26,971 nucleotides of DNA from contig JBGSWL010000003.1 in NCBI GenBank assembly GCA_041752455.1, forward strand, positions 1 through 26,971, written 5' to 3'. A model generated the notes under the pieces. The model did not search any database. It had not been told where the DNA came from and saw only the letters and a list, made by a program, of their open reading frames with translations. This DNA is from JBGSWL01 sp041752455. GTDB taxonomy: Bacteria > Pseudomonadota > Alphaproteobacteria > Rhizobiales > Rhizobiaceae. Below, piece by piece: positions 1-8,723 of the stretch. A program made the translations under genes and the position numbers. How positions within the stretch are numbered: the stretch's first letter is position 1; each line of letters starts with the position of its first letter.

Positions 1-999
1 TATGACGAGAGCGCCGGACTTTACAACCACGCGGTCAAACTGTGGGAAAATCTTTCCCAGGAACTCAACTATAATGTCATGTTCTCCCAGCGCGGTGTCA
101 TGATGCTGGCCCACAATGTCCACGATGTGCAGGTTTTGAAGCGCCACATCCATGCCAACCGCCTCAATGGCGTTGACAACGAATGGCTGACGCCCGAGGA
201 AGCGCGGGAATTCTGCCCGCCGCTGAACATTTCAAAGACCGCACGCTATCCTGTCATGGGCGCCGCCCTTCAAAGACGCGGCGGCACGGCCCGCCATGAT
301 GCCGTTGCCTGGGGCTATGCCCGCAAGGCCAACGATATGGGCGTCGACATTATCCAGAATTGTGAAGTGACAGGCATCAATCGCGGCCTTAATGGCGAAG
401 TGACGGGGGTCAATACCTCACGCGGCACGATTAATGCGAAGAAAGTCGGTATTGTTGCTGCCGGTCACACCTCCGTGCTGATGGAGATGGCCGGGGTCCG
501 CATGCCGCTCGAAAGCTATCCGCTGCAAGCCCTGGTTTCCGAACCGGTCAAGCCGTGTTTTCCCTGCGTTGTCATGTCCAACACGGTGCATGCCTATATT
601 TCCCAGTCCGACAAGGGCGAACTGGTGATCGGCGCCGGCACGGACCAGTACACGTCCTATTCGCAGACCGGCGGCCTACACATCTTGCAGCACACGCTGG
701 ATGCCATCGCCGAAATATTCCCGATGTTCACGCGCATGAAGATGCTGCGCTCATGGGGCGGGATCGTGGATGTGACGCCGGATCGCTCGCCGATCATCGC
801 CAAGACGCCCGTTCCGGGCCTGTTCGTCAATTGCGGTTGGGGCACCGGCGGGTTCAAGGCCACGCCTGGCTCGGGCCATGTTTTTGCCCATACGATCGCC
901 AACGACAATCCGCATCCGCTGAACGCCGGCTATACGATGGAGCGCTTCACCACCGGCCGGCTGATCGACGAGGCGGCTGCTGCGGCTGTGGCGCATTGA
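1..999 (+). CDS. soxB: Sarcosine oxidase beta subunit SoxB (5' truncated by window edge)
   Basis: The frame is open from base 1 and gives 332 residues. About 75-85 N-terminal residues, including the FAD-binding GxGxxG segment, lie outside the window. The beta subunit of heterotetrameric sarcosine oxidase oxidises the N-methyl group of sarcosine. Visible residues 96-103 contain RHDAVAW; by family knowledge His99 of the visible part is the residue that carries FMN covalently. The C-terminal part shows the D-amino-acid-oxidase/DAO fold, including a GWGGIVDVTPDRSP-like stretch (here SWGGIVDVTPDRSPI) and NCGWGTGGFKATPGSG. The stop at 997-999 is followed after one base by the next start, so the genes are probably co-transcribed. 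Identification rests on the family motifs and on soxD, soxA and soxG following. Confidence 0.95.
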   Translation, partial: YDESAGLYNHAVKLWENLSQELNYNVMFSQRGVMMLAHNVHDVQVLKRHIHANRLNGVDNEWLTPEEAREFCPPLNISKTARYPVMGAALQRRGGTARHDAVAWGYARKANDMGVDIIQNCEVTGINRGLNGEVTGVNTSRGTINAKKVGIVAAGHTSVLMEMAGVRMPLESYPLQALVSEPVKPCFPCVVMSNTVHAYISQSDKGELVIGAGTDQYTSYSQTGGLHILQHTLDAIAEIFPMFTRMKMLRSWGGIVDVTPDRSPIIAKTPVPGLFVNCGWGTGGFKATPGSGHVFAHTIANDNPHPLNAGYTMERFTTGRLIDEAAAAAVAH

Positions 1000-1000
1000 G

Positions 1001-1444
1001 ATGATCCGGGCTGTTGCCGTTGCCGCTTTCGCGATTTGGGCAATGCCGGTTGCCGTTGCAGCCGACGAACGGTCGCTGTTTCACCTTCCCGGCGCCAAAG
1101 ACGTCCGGATGCAGGTGATCGAGCGGCAACCGGGTGAAACGAACTGGCCCTTCACTGTCGACCGCGGCTATCTGACTTGCGTCTTCAGTCTCGGCAAACG
1201 CATCGTGATGTTCGGCACCATTCCTGATGATTCAGGCGACGACGGTGCCGAGGAGGCGCCCCGGATGTTGGTGATCTCGAACAATCCGATTGACCTGATT
1301 TTCGCCAACCTTGCCAACCGGGACCTGATGCGTCAGCAGGGTGATCCTGCTGCCGTGGTATCAGCCTTTGCGCCGCTCTTTGCCGCCGGCAAACGCCTTT
1401 GCGACCAGCCGCGCGGCGAAGTGCTCGGCCCCGGAGAACTCTAG
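1001..1444 (+). CDS. Small exported YebY/DUF2511-like protein inside the sox operon
   Basis: A 147-residue protein begins one base after the soxB stop. Residues 1-20 form a clear signal peptide ending AVA-AD, so it is probably periplasmic. The mature part has just two cysteines, Cys60 in GYLTC and Cys134 in GKRLC, which could form a disulfide. The pattern NWPF...GYLTC...GKRLC resembles what I recall of Escherichia coli YebY (DUF2511), where KWAF...LTC and AEKLC occupy the same relative places. YebY belongs to the copper-linked yobA-yebZ-yebY operon. This is a recalled motif match, not an alignment. No role in sarcosine metabolism is evident, although the gene lies between soxB and soxD in the same orientation. 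The function is unknown. Confidence 0.8.
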   Translation: MIRAVAVAAFAIWAMPVAVAADERSLFHLPGAKDVRMQVIERQPGETNWPFTVDRGYLTCVFSLGKRIVMFGTIPDDSGDDGAEEAPRMLVISNNPIDLIFANLANRDLMRQQGDPAAVVSAFAPLFAAGKRLCDQPRGEVLGPGEL

Positions 1445-1452
1445 AGGACATC

Positions 1453-1764
1453 ATGCTGCTGATCCGTTGCCCCTATTGCCAGAGCGACCTGCCGGAACTC
1501 GAGTTTCGCCACGCTGGCGAAGCCCATATCGCGCGGCCCGAGCACATTGCGGACGTGGATGACGCGACTTTTGCGCACTTCTTCTTCTATCGGGACAATC
1601 CGAAAGGTTTGACTTACGAACGCTGGCGCCATGTCCACGGCTGCGGCCGGTTCTTCAATGCCGTCCGCGACACGGTGTCGGACAAGTTCGTGACGACTTA
1701 CAAGGCCGGCGAGCCGAAGCCTGATCTTCCGGCTGCGGCGAATGCAAACGAGGTGGCAAAGTGA
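1453..1764 (+). CDS. soxD: Sarcosine oxidase delta subunit SoxD
   Basis: This 103-residue small zinc-binding subunit of heterotetrameric sarcosine oxidase starts at the ATG at 1453, preceded by an AGAGGAC ribosome site at 1443-1449. An in-frame upstream start at 1399 would add an Arg-rich extension that overlaps the previous gene and is rejected. Cys6 and Cys9 (RCPYC) and His60/Cys64 (WRHVHGC) fit the Zn ligands known for the delta subunit. The motifs FFFYRDNPKG and ERWRHVHGCGRFFNA are typical of the family. The stop codon overlaps the GTG start of soxA in GTGA, which indicates translational coupling. Confidence 0.93.
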   Translation: MLLIRCPYCQSDLPELEFRHAGEAHIARPEHIADVDDATFAHFFFYRDNPKGLTYERWRHVHGCGRFFNAVRDTVSDKFVTTYKAGEPKPDLPAAANANEVAK

Positions 1765-4700
1765 ATTCACAACCCAACCGCCTCGTGGGCAAAGGGCGGC
1801 TGACGCCGGCCCATAAGGTTCGCTTCACCTTCGATGGCAAGTCCATGGAAGGTCTGGCCGGTGACACGCTCGCCTCGGCGCTGATCGCCAATGACATCCA
1901 TCTCGTCGGGCGGTCGTTCAAGTATCACCGGCCGCGCGGCATCGTCACTGCCGGTCCGGAAGAGCCCAATGCGCTCGTCGGCATCACCCGTGACAAGGCG
2001 CGCCATGTTCCCAATGTCCGCGCCACCGTGCAGGAACTGCATGACGGGCTCAACGCCACGTCGCAGAACCGCTGGCCGTCGCTGGCCTTCGATGTCGGCG
2101 AGGTCAACGATCTGGCGTCACCGTTCCTCGCGGCAGGCTTCTACTACAAGACCTTCATGTGGCCGCAGGCGGCCTGGGCCAAGGTCTACGAGCCGTTCAT
2201 CCGGCACGCGGCCGGGCTTGGCACCGCGCCGACCGAGCCGGACCCGGACGCCTACGCTTCGCGCTATGGCCATTGCGACGTCCTCGTCTGCGGAGCCGGC
2301 GCAGCGGGGCTTTCGGCGGCGCTGGTTGCTGCCGAGGCCGGCCTGTCCGTCATCATTTGCGATGAGAATCCTAAGGCCGGTGGCGCACTTCGCCACGAAG
2401 CCGATGTGATGATTGAAGGCATCGTCGGCTGGGACTGGGCCAAGGCAACACTTTCACGTCTTGCCGGGCTTTCCAATGTCCGGGTGCTGACGCGCACGAC
2501 GGCGTTCGGTTATCAGGCGCAGAACATGGTTTCGCTCGTCGAGCGGGTCAGCGAGCATCTCACCGATCCGTCAGCGACCCCGGTGCGCGAGCGGCTGTGG
2601 CAGGTACGGGCCCGCCACGTGGTGATGGCGACCGGCGCGATCGAGCGTCACATGGTGTTTGCCAACAATGACCGTCCCGGGATCATGCTGGCCTCTGCAG
2701 CCCGTACCTACCTCAACCACTATGGCGTTGCGGTCGGGCGGCGCGTCGGCGTCTACACGGCCAATGACAGCGCCTGGGCTGCCGCGTTCGATCTCAAGGC
2801 CGCCGGGATCGACATCCCCGCCATTGTCGATGCGCGCGCCGATGTGCCGGAAGCGCTTGTCGCAAAAGCTGCCCGCCTCGATATCCGGGTGCTGGTCGGC
2901 CATGCGGTCACGGCGGCAGGCGGCAAGCTGCGCGTCTCGTCGATGTGTGTCGCACGGGCAGACGGCACCGGCGAGACCGAGGTCATTCCGGTCGATGCGA
3001 TCATCATGTCTGCGGGCTGGACGCCATCGGTCCATCTGTTCTCGCAGTCGCGCGGCAAGCTGCGCTTCGAGACTGAAACGCAGCGTTTCCTGCCCGGCCA
3101 GCACGCGCAGGACGCCAGCTGTGCCGGCGCCTGCAATGGCGCTGCCGATACCGCAGGCGCCCTTTCGCAAGGCATTGCGGCGGCAGAGGCTGCCATCGCG
3201 GCCTTGAACGCCAAAGGCAAGGCCTCGACCACGGCCTTGACGACGACCGGCGGCACATCGTGGAACGGGTCGCTGATCGGTGCGGCGCCGGGCGCTGAAG
3301 CGGGGAAAGTCGTCAAGGCCTTCGTCGACTACCAGAACGACGTAACCGCCAAAGATATCCGTCTTGCGGTGCAAGAGGGGATGCATTCGATCGAGCACGT
3401 CAAGCGCTTCACTACCAACGGCATGGCGACCGACCAGGGCAAGTTGTCGAACATGCATGGTCTGGCGATTGCCGCCGAAGTGCTTGGCAAGCCGATCCCC
3501 GAGGTCGGGCTGACGACGTTTCGCCAGCCGTATACGCCGGTCACCTTCGGCGCGATTGTCGGCCATGCGCGCGGCGCGCTGTTCGACCCGACCCGGCGCA
3601 CGCCGATCCATGATGCGCATGTCAAGGCCGGGGCGGTGTTCGAGGATGTCGGGCAGTGGAAGCGGCCCTGGTATTATCCGCGCGCAGGCGAAGACATGCA
3701 CGGCGCGGTCAACCGCGAATGTGTGACCGTTCGCAAGACGGCCGGTCTGTTCGACGCCTCAACCCTCGGCAAGATCGAAGTCGTCGGCCCGGATGCCGCC
3801 GCCTTCCTCGACCTCATCTATACCAACCCGTTCATGAAGCTTGGCGTCGGCCGGCTGCGCTATGGCATCATGTGCCGCGAAGACGGCTTCATTTATGATG
3901 ATGGTGTTGTCGGGCGCCTTGCGGAAGACCGGTTCCATGTGACGACCACGACCGGCGGCGCAGCGCGCGTCCTCAACCACATGGAGGATTACCTCCAGAC
4001 CGAATTCCCGCATCTCGACGTCTGGCTGACGTCGGTCTCCGAACAATGGGCGGTGATCGCCGTGCAGGGGCCGCAGGCGGCTGCCATCGTCGGCGCCCAT
4101 GTCGACGGCATCGACATGTCCGCGGACGCATTCCCGATGATGAGCGTGCGCGAAGGGCGCATCTGCGGCGTGCCGACACGATTGTTCCGGATGTCGTTTG
4201 CCGGTGAAGACGGGTTCGAAGTGAACGTTCCCGCCGACCATGGCCGGGCAGTCTGGGATGCGCTGATGGCGACTGCCGAACCGCTCGGCGCCTGTGCCTA
4301 CGGGACCGAAGCCATGCACGTGCTGCGCGCGGAAAAAGGCTTCATCATCGTCGGGCAGGACACCGACGGCACCGTGACGCCTCAGGATGCGGGCCTTGCG
4401 TGGGCGATCGGAAAGAACAAGACCGATTTCGTGGGCATTCGTGGTCTGAAGCGCCCGGACCTTATGGCAAGCGGGCGTCGCCAGCTTGTCGGCCTGATGT
4501 CTGCTGACGGGAGCACCGTACTGGAAGAGGGTGCGCAGCTTGTTGCCGACCCTAACCAGAAAGTGCCGATGACGATGATCGGCTGGGTGACATCATCCTA
4601 CTGGTCGGACAATGCCGGCATGCCGATCGCGATGGCGCTGCTCGAAAACGGCTTTGCTCGAACGGGCGAGAAGCTCTACGCATCTGCCGCCGGCGGCGCC

Positions 4701-4772
4701 GGGTTTGTCGAGGTCATCGTGCGTGACACGCAGTTCCTGCCGACACAAAAAACAGGAGCCGATCATGGCTGA
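1761..4772 (+). CDS. soxA: Sarcosine oxidase alpha subunit SoxA
   Basis: This 1003-residue protein matches the usual length of the alpha subunit (about 970-1010). The GTG start at 1761 has AGGTGG ten bases upstream and overlaps the soxD stop by four bases. Order of domains: an N-terminal ferredoxin-like segment (about 20-110, with SFKYHRPRGIVTAGPEEPNAL), an NAD(P)-binding domain with GAGAAGL at 178-184, and a C-terminal GcvT-like folate-binding aminomethyltransferase domain from about residue 610. The subunit transfers the oxidised methyl group to tetrahydrofolate, giving 5,10-methylene-THF, while the complex as a whole yields glycine and hydrogen peroxide. It overlaps soxG by eight bases. 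Confidence 0.96.
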   Translation: MNSQPNRLVGKGRLTPAHKVRFTFDGKSMEGLAGDTLASALIANDIHLVGRSFKYHRPRGIVTAGPEEPNALVGITRDKARHVPNVRATVQELHDGLNATSQNRWPSLAFDVGEVNDLASPFLAAGFYYKTFMWPQAAWAKVYEPFIRHAAGLGTAPTEPDPDAYASRYGHCDVLVCGAGAAGLSAALVAAEAGLSVIICDENPKAGGALRHEADVMIEGIVGWDWAKATLSRLAGLSNVRVLTRTTAFGYQAQNMVSLVERVSEHLTDPSATPVRERLWQVRARHVVMATGAIERHMVFANNDRPGIMLASAARTYLNHYGVAVGRRVGVYTANDSAWAAAFDLKAAGIDIPAIVDARADVPEALVAKAARLDIRVLVGHAVTAAGGKLRVSSMCVARADGTGETEVIPVDAIIMSAGWTPSVHLFSQSRGKLRFETETQRFLPGQHAQDASCAGACNGAADTAGALSQGIAAAEAAIAALNAKGKASTTALTTTGGTSWNGSLIGAAPGAEAGKVVKAFVDYQNDVTAKDIRLAVQEGMHSIEHVKRFTTNGMATDQGKLSNMHGLAIAAEVLGKPIPEVGLTTFRQPYTPVTFGAIVGHARGALFDPTRRTPIHDAHVKAGAVFEDVGQWKRPWYYPRAGEDMHGAVNRECVTVRKTAGLFDASTLGKIEVVGPDAAAFLDLIYTNPFMKLGVGRLRYGIMCREDGFIYDDGVVGRLAEDRFHVTTTTGGAARVLNHMEDYLQTEFPHLDVWLTSVSEQWAVIAVQGPQAAAIVGAHVDGIDMSADAFPMMSVREGRICGVPTRLFRMSFAGEDGFEVNVPADHGRAVWDALMATAEPLGACAYGTEAMHVLRAEKGFIIVGQDTDGTVTPQDAGLAWAIGKNKTDFVGIRGLKRPDLMASGRRQLVGLMSADGSTVLEEGAQLVADPNQKVPMTMIGWVTSSYWSDNAGMPIAMALLENGFARTGEKLYASAAGGAGFVEVIVRDTQFLPTQKTGADHG

Positions 4773-5313
4773 GCCGATCACCGCAATACGCGCCCACCCA
4801 CTGGCCGGGCGCGTCCATGCCGGGTCCGGCGTTGCCATCACCTTGGCGCCGGAAGCCTTCCGCATCAATTTGCGGGCGCGCGCCGACGCATTGGCCACGC
4901 TGTCCGGCGCCTTGTCGGTCGAACTGGCAACAATGCCCGGCCAAAGCGTGACAGCCGGCAACCGTTTGGCGCTTTGCCTCGGCCCGGACGAATGGCTCGT
5001 CATCGACGTCAAGAACCATCCGCTGACCGATCTTGCTGCCGTTGAAGTGTTGCACAGTGCTGTCGACGTGTCGGATCGCAACACGGCGATTCTCGTCAGC
5101 GGACCGTCGGCGGCGGACGTCATCAATGCCGGTTGCCCGCGTGATCTGTCGCTCGCCGCGTTCCCGGTCGGCGCTTGCGCCCGCACGATTTTCGGCAAGG
5201 TGGAAGTCGTGTTGCACCGGCCGCGTGCCACTGTGTTCCGAATGGAAGTCTGGCGCTCGTTTTCGGACTATGCGTTCCAGTTGCTTGCGGAAGCGGCGCG
5301 CGATCAGGCCTGA
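4765..5313 (+). CDS. soxG: Sarcosine oxidase gamma subunit SoxG
   Basis: This 182-residue protein is the usual size for the gamma subunit. The ATG at 4765 lies inside the end of soxA and is preceded by ACAGGAG at 4753-4758. The family features LGPDEWLVID (about residues 72-81), VDVSDRNTAILVSGP and the C-terminal FRMEVWRSFSDYAFQLL are visible; they resemble the GcvT/YgfZ folate-binding fold. It is the last gene of the soxB-DUF2511-soxD-soxA-soxG operon. Its 3' end overlaps by 10 bases the stop of the convergent permease gene on the other strand. Confidence 0.94.
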   Translation: MAEPITAIRAHPLAGRVHAGSGVAITLAPEAFRINLRARADALATLSGALSVELATMPGQSVTAGNRLALCLGPDEWLVIDVKNHPLTDLAAVEVLHSAVDVSDRNTAILVSGPSAADVINAGCPRDLSLAAFPVGACARTIFGKVEVVLHRPRATVFRMEVWRSFSDYAFQLLAEAARDQA

Positions 5314-6212
5314 AGAATGGCTTTCGGCTTGCGATTGACCATCGCAACGCCGGCCACAACGATGGCCGTGCCGGCAATCAGCGGCAGGGTCAGAGCTTCG
5401 CCGAAAAACAGCGCGGCTTGGATCGCGACCGCAGGTGGCACCAGATAGATGAGCGCTGCCGCGCGGCTGACCTGCCCTCGCCGGATCAAGGCCAGCAGCA
5501 TCATGATCGAGACAAGCGACAGGCCGAAAATCGACCAGAGCATGGCGGCGATCGTCTGCCAGTTCACCACGAAGTGCATTTCCGGCTCGGCCCAGAGCAC
5601 CAGCGGCACCATGGCGATCAGCGCGCCGACATATTGGAGCGTCGCGACCGGAATCAGGTCACCCTCTTGCAGAAAGCGCTTCTGGTAGATCGTGCCGAGC
5701 GTCACCGCCAGCATCGCCGCGACATTGACGAGGAGCGGAGCAGCGGCTGCCGACAGGTCGGTGCTCGACAGCCCGACAAGCTTGGGCATGATCGCGACCA
5801 GAAGCCCGGCAAAACCGAGCCCGAGGCCGATCTTCTGGGTAGCGGACAACCGTTCCTGAACCGCGAAATAGGCGATCATCGCCGTCATCAGCGGTTGCAG
5901 CGAAGCCAGCAGGCCGGAAATGGCGGTCGGAACGCCCTTGTCGATCGCCCACCAGACACCGCCCAGATACAGCGTGTGCAGCAGAACGCCGGAGCCAAGC
6001 GCGTGGAAAACCCCGGCGCGGGTCGATGGCCAGGTCGAGCGCAGGACCACGGCGATGGTGGCGAAGACGAGAATTGCGCCAGCAAACCGAATGGCGAGAA
6101 ATGTCAGCGGATCGGACCAGGGCGCCGAGTAGCGCGCGACGATCCAGCCGGTGGACCAGAGCAGCACGAAGACGGCCGGGGCCAGTGTTTCAAGTCTGAG
6201 AAAGCGATCCAT
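5304..6212 (-). CDS. EamA/DMT-family inner-membrane permease
   Basis: This 302-residue protein has about ten hydrophobic helices arranged as two EamA repeats, the hallmark of the drug/metabolite transporter superfamily. Typical pieces are FVLLWSTGWIVARYSAP in the first helix, LRFxG-like AIRFAGAIL, and the second-repeat end LIYLVPPAVAIQAALFFGEAL. The substrate cannot be told from the sequence; family members export amino acids, nucleosides or other metabolites. I chose the start at 6212 because GGAGGT lies four bases upstream. Two in-frame upstream starts, including one at 6269, have no ribosome site and give a polar, Arg/Pro-rich extension. It is convergent with soxG. Confidence 0.9.
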   Translation of the reverse strand: MDRFLRLETLAPAVFVLLWSTGWIVARYSAPWSDPLTFLAIRFAGAILVFATIAVVLRSTWPSTRAGVFHALGSGVLLHTLYLGGVWWAIDKGVPTAISGLLASLQPLMTAMIAYFAVQERLSATQKIGLGLGFAGLLVAIMPKLVGLSSTDLSAAAAPLLVNVAAMLAVTLGTIYQKRFLQEGDLIPVATLQYVGALIAMVPLVLWAEPEMHFVVNWQTIAAMLWSIFGLSLVSIMMLLALIRRGQVSRAAALIYLVPPAVAIQAALFFGEALTLPLIAGTAIVVAGVAMVNRKPKAILQA

Positions 6213-6315
6213 CCGGACCTCCGGCCCCAAGCGGCGGGCCGCCGCATCATGAGGCTGCTCGGGTGCCATTGGCCCGCGCGATTTGCAAGGCCGGTTGCGG
6301 GCACATTGGGAGCCA

Positions 6316-6804
6316 TCAGTCGGAGGGCGGCACCACGGCGATGGTCTGCCACTGAGCGACAAATGCCGGCTTGAGGCTGTTTTCGATTTCCAGCGTCACG
6401 TCATAGGTCGAAAGGATCCGGCCGGAAGGGCGGATGTCGGCCTCGGCAAGGCGAAAAATCGCGCGCACGCGTGCGCCCGATTTCACGGGTGCCTGAAAGC
6501 GGATGCTCTTGAAGCCGTAGTTGATGCCCATCGTCGCGCCTTCCAGTTCCGGAAGCGCTTCATAGGCAAGCGTCGAGAGCAACGAGAGCGTCAAAAAGCC
6601 ATGGGCGATCGTGCCGCCGAACGGGGTTTCGGCTGCTGCGCGTGCCGCATCTGTGTGAATCCACTGGTGATCGTCGGTCGCCTCGGCAAAGGCGTCGATC
6701 ATCGCCTGCGTGACCGTGCGCCAATCCGACCGGCCGACTTCGTGACCGACCGCGCCGGGAATGTCGGCAACGGTAATGCGATGCTTGTCCAGCCTGTCTG
6801 TCAC
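6316..6804 (-). CDS. MaoC-family (R)-hydratase, NodN-like
   Basis: This 162-residue hot-dog-fold protein uses a GTG start at 6804 with GAAAGG seven bases upstream. A longer form from 6864 has no support. Residues 43-70 show TDDHQWIH followed by FGGTIAHGFLTLSLL. In MaoC/R-specific enoyl-CoA hydratases the catalytic Asp and His are five residues apart, matching Asp45 and His50 here, and IAHG is the hydration-motif continuation. Members hydrate enoyl-CoA thioesters; NodN of rhizobia is a close relative in length and motif. The physiological acyl substrate is not evident. It is transcribed toward the EamA gene 103 bases away and may share its transcript. Confidence 0.88.
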   Translation of the reverse strand: MTDRLDKHRITVADIPGAVGHEVGRSDWRTVTQAMIDAFAEATDDHQWIHTDAARAAAETPFGGTIAHGFLTLSLLSTLAYEALPELEGATMGINYGFKSIRFQAPVKSGARVRAIFRLAEADIRPSGRILSTYDVTLEIENSLKPAFVAQWQTIAVVPPSD

Positions 6805-6940
6805 GCCACAGCCTTTCGTTTTTTCAGAGCCCAATAGGCGCGAGCCGACCGAGGCGGCAAGCAAAAAGCGCCGCGAGGCCGCCCAAGTTGTTGCCGCGCC
6901 GCAATTGCCACCTTAGAAGATCGCGAGAAAGGGTTTCCAT

Positions 6941-8129
6941 GTGACCATGCACCGGATCGCCAGACGCACCGTATTTCTTGTCGGCGGTTACGAGCGCAAG
7001 ACAGCGGACGCATTCTTTGCGCGCCTGAAAAGCCAGGCCGGCATTTTCTGCAAGACCTGGGACGTGACATACGAGCAGGGGCCGGTCGCGAAGGATCCCG
7101 ATCGCAACGCCGCGAGCGCCGAAGTGCGGTCCGCTCTTGCCGATACGTCTGTTGCGACGCGCTTTGTGCTTTTCGATCTCGATGACATGGTGACGCGCGA
7201 CAACAACCGGCCGTTCTCGATCCGGCTCTGGCGCTATATCCTGGCTTTTGCCGACTATCTGGTGACGGGGACCGGGTTTCGCCTGTTTGCCGCCAACTGG
7301 CGATTTGGCGGATATTTCCTGTTTCCGGCTATGGCGCTAGCCGGATTCTTCATTGCCGGCCTTCTGGTGGCGCGGTTTGTCTCCGGCTTCGAATTCGCCT
7401 TCAGCCAACAGGTTGGTGCCGTCCTTGGCGTTGCCATGATCTATCTGCTCGGGCGTGCTTTCGGCCGGCGCTATTTCGTGTTCCATCTGATGGATCTTTG
7501 GTCGTTTTCGCGCGAATTCCTGCGTGGCAAGCGCCCCGACATGGACGCGCGGATCGACGACTGGGCGACGATGATTGCAAACGAGCACGCGGCGAACGAA
7601 GCTGACGAAATCCTGCTGCTCGGCCATTCGACCGGAGGCGGAATCATCCTTCAAGTGGCGGCTCGCGCAGCAAGCCTTATTGTGGAGCAAGGGCGCGGAG
7701 AACCGGCATTTGCTGTCCTGACGCTCGGCTCGACGGCGCTCAAGTTCGGGCTTCACCCGGCTGCAACACGATTCCGCTCGGAGGTCGAAGCCCTGTCACG
7801 CCACGGGCAGGTCAGATGGACCGACTATCAGGCGCTGATCGATATCATCAACTTCTACCGGATCGATCCGTTTGCCCGGATGGGTCTTACCCATGTCCGC
7901 AAGGGGGCGTTCCCCCGCGTCTTGCGGGTACGCATTCGCCAGATGCTTGACCGCGCCTACTACAGGCAAATCAGGCACAATTTTTTTCCGCATCCACTAC
8001 CAGTTCATTTCCGCCAATTCGCAGCGCTATTTCCACGATCTCTATGTCGTGTGTTTTGGCGCCGTGCCGTATGAAAGGCGGATGCGGAACCCATACGACG
8101 TGACAGGTTTCGTGGAGGAACAAGCATGA
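6941..8129 (+). CDS. Membrane-anchored alpha/beta-hydrolase-like protein, reading frame broken at a T7 run
   Basis: As read, the gene starts at GTG 6941 (AAAGGG seven bases upstream; an ATG at 6947 is the alternative) and stops at 8074, giving 377 residues. The last part, after the T7 tract at 7981-7987, is Arg/Phe-rich and looks out of frame. Dropping one T continues in the next frame as FRIHYQFISANSQRYFHDLY and so on to a stop at 8127-8129. That stop overlaps the next gene's start as ATGA, giving a protein of about 395 residues. Residues 226-234 (LLGHSTGGG) form a GxSxG nucleophile elbow at Ser230. Hydrophobic stretches at about 124-146 and 157-175 suggest two membrane helices. The substrate is unknown. 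The T could be a sequencing error, a real mutation or a slippage site. Confidence 0.75.
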
Positions 8130-8713
8130 TACCGGCAATTGGCGGGTTCATTTTCTGGGTCTTGTTCCTCGCCGGCTTTGCGGTGCTGCGCTGGCCGGCC
8201 ATGCGCCGCGCGAGGCGAACCCGTACCGCCGCTGACAAGCGCTCGGTTGGCGATGTTTCCCGGCTTGTCTTGGCCGTTGTCGGCCTTTTTGTCCTGCCGC
8301 TGGTCTGGCGCATCACCGGATGGCCGTCGTCGTTCGACCGCAGCCAGTCGTGGCTGATCGTCGGTACTGGTGTCCTGGCGGGGGCGGCATTCCTGTGGCT
8401 CTTCCGGCGGTCGCACAAGGATCTTGGCCGAAACTGGTCCGTGAGCCTTGAATTGCGTGAAGGGCATCGCCTCGTTACCGGCGGCGTCTACGCGCATATG
8501 CGCCATCCGATGTATACGTCGTTCCTGCTCTGGGGGCTCATGCAGGCGCTGCTGGTTGCCAATCTCTTTGCGGGCCTTGCGGGCCTTGCCGCCGTCCTCC
8601 TGCTGATCGCCCTGCGCTTGCCGCATGAGGAAGCGATGATGGCCGAGACATTTGGTGACGAATGGACGACTTATGCCGCGCGCACCAAGCGGCTCGTGCC
8701 CGGCCTGTTCTGA
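8126..8713 (+). CDS. Isoprenylcysteine carboxyl methyltransferase-like membrane protein
   Basis: This 195-residue protein has about four membrane helices (4-22, 45-62, 76-93 and 133-163). The C-terminal half carries the ICMT/PEMT signature: LVTGGVYAHMRHPMY at 116-130, then Glu168-Glu169 (PHEEAMMAETFGDEWTTY) and a terminal RLVPGLF. In this superfamily the RHP and EE motifs bind S-adenosylmethionine. Bacterial members methylate small lipophilic or isoprenoid substrates; the substrate here is unknown. The start is preceded by GAGGAACAAGC and overlaps by four bases (ATGA) the corrected end of the upstream hydrolase-like gene. The two genes are therefore probably co-translated. Confidence 0.85.
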   Translation: MIPAIGGFIFWVLFLAGFAVLRWPAMRRARRTRTAADKRSVGDVSRLVLAVVGLFVLPLVWRITGWPSSFDRSQSWLIVGTGVLAGAAFLWLFRRSHKDLGRNWSVSLELREGHRLVTGGVYAHMRHPMYTSFLLWGLMQALLVANLFAGLAGLAAVLLLIALRLPHEEAMMAETFGDEWTTYAARTKRLVPGLF

Positions 8714-8723
8714 CAAGCAAGTC

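Noticed and set aside
5175..6374. Open frame of about 400 codons on + opposite the EamA gene
   Set aside because: The translation is Gln/Arg/His-rich without motifs, while the opposite strand encodes a clear ten-helix permease.
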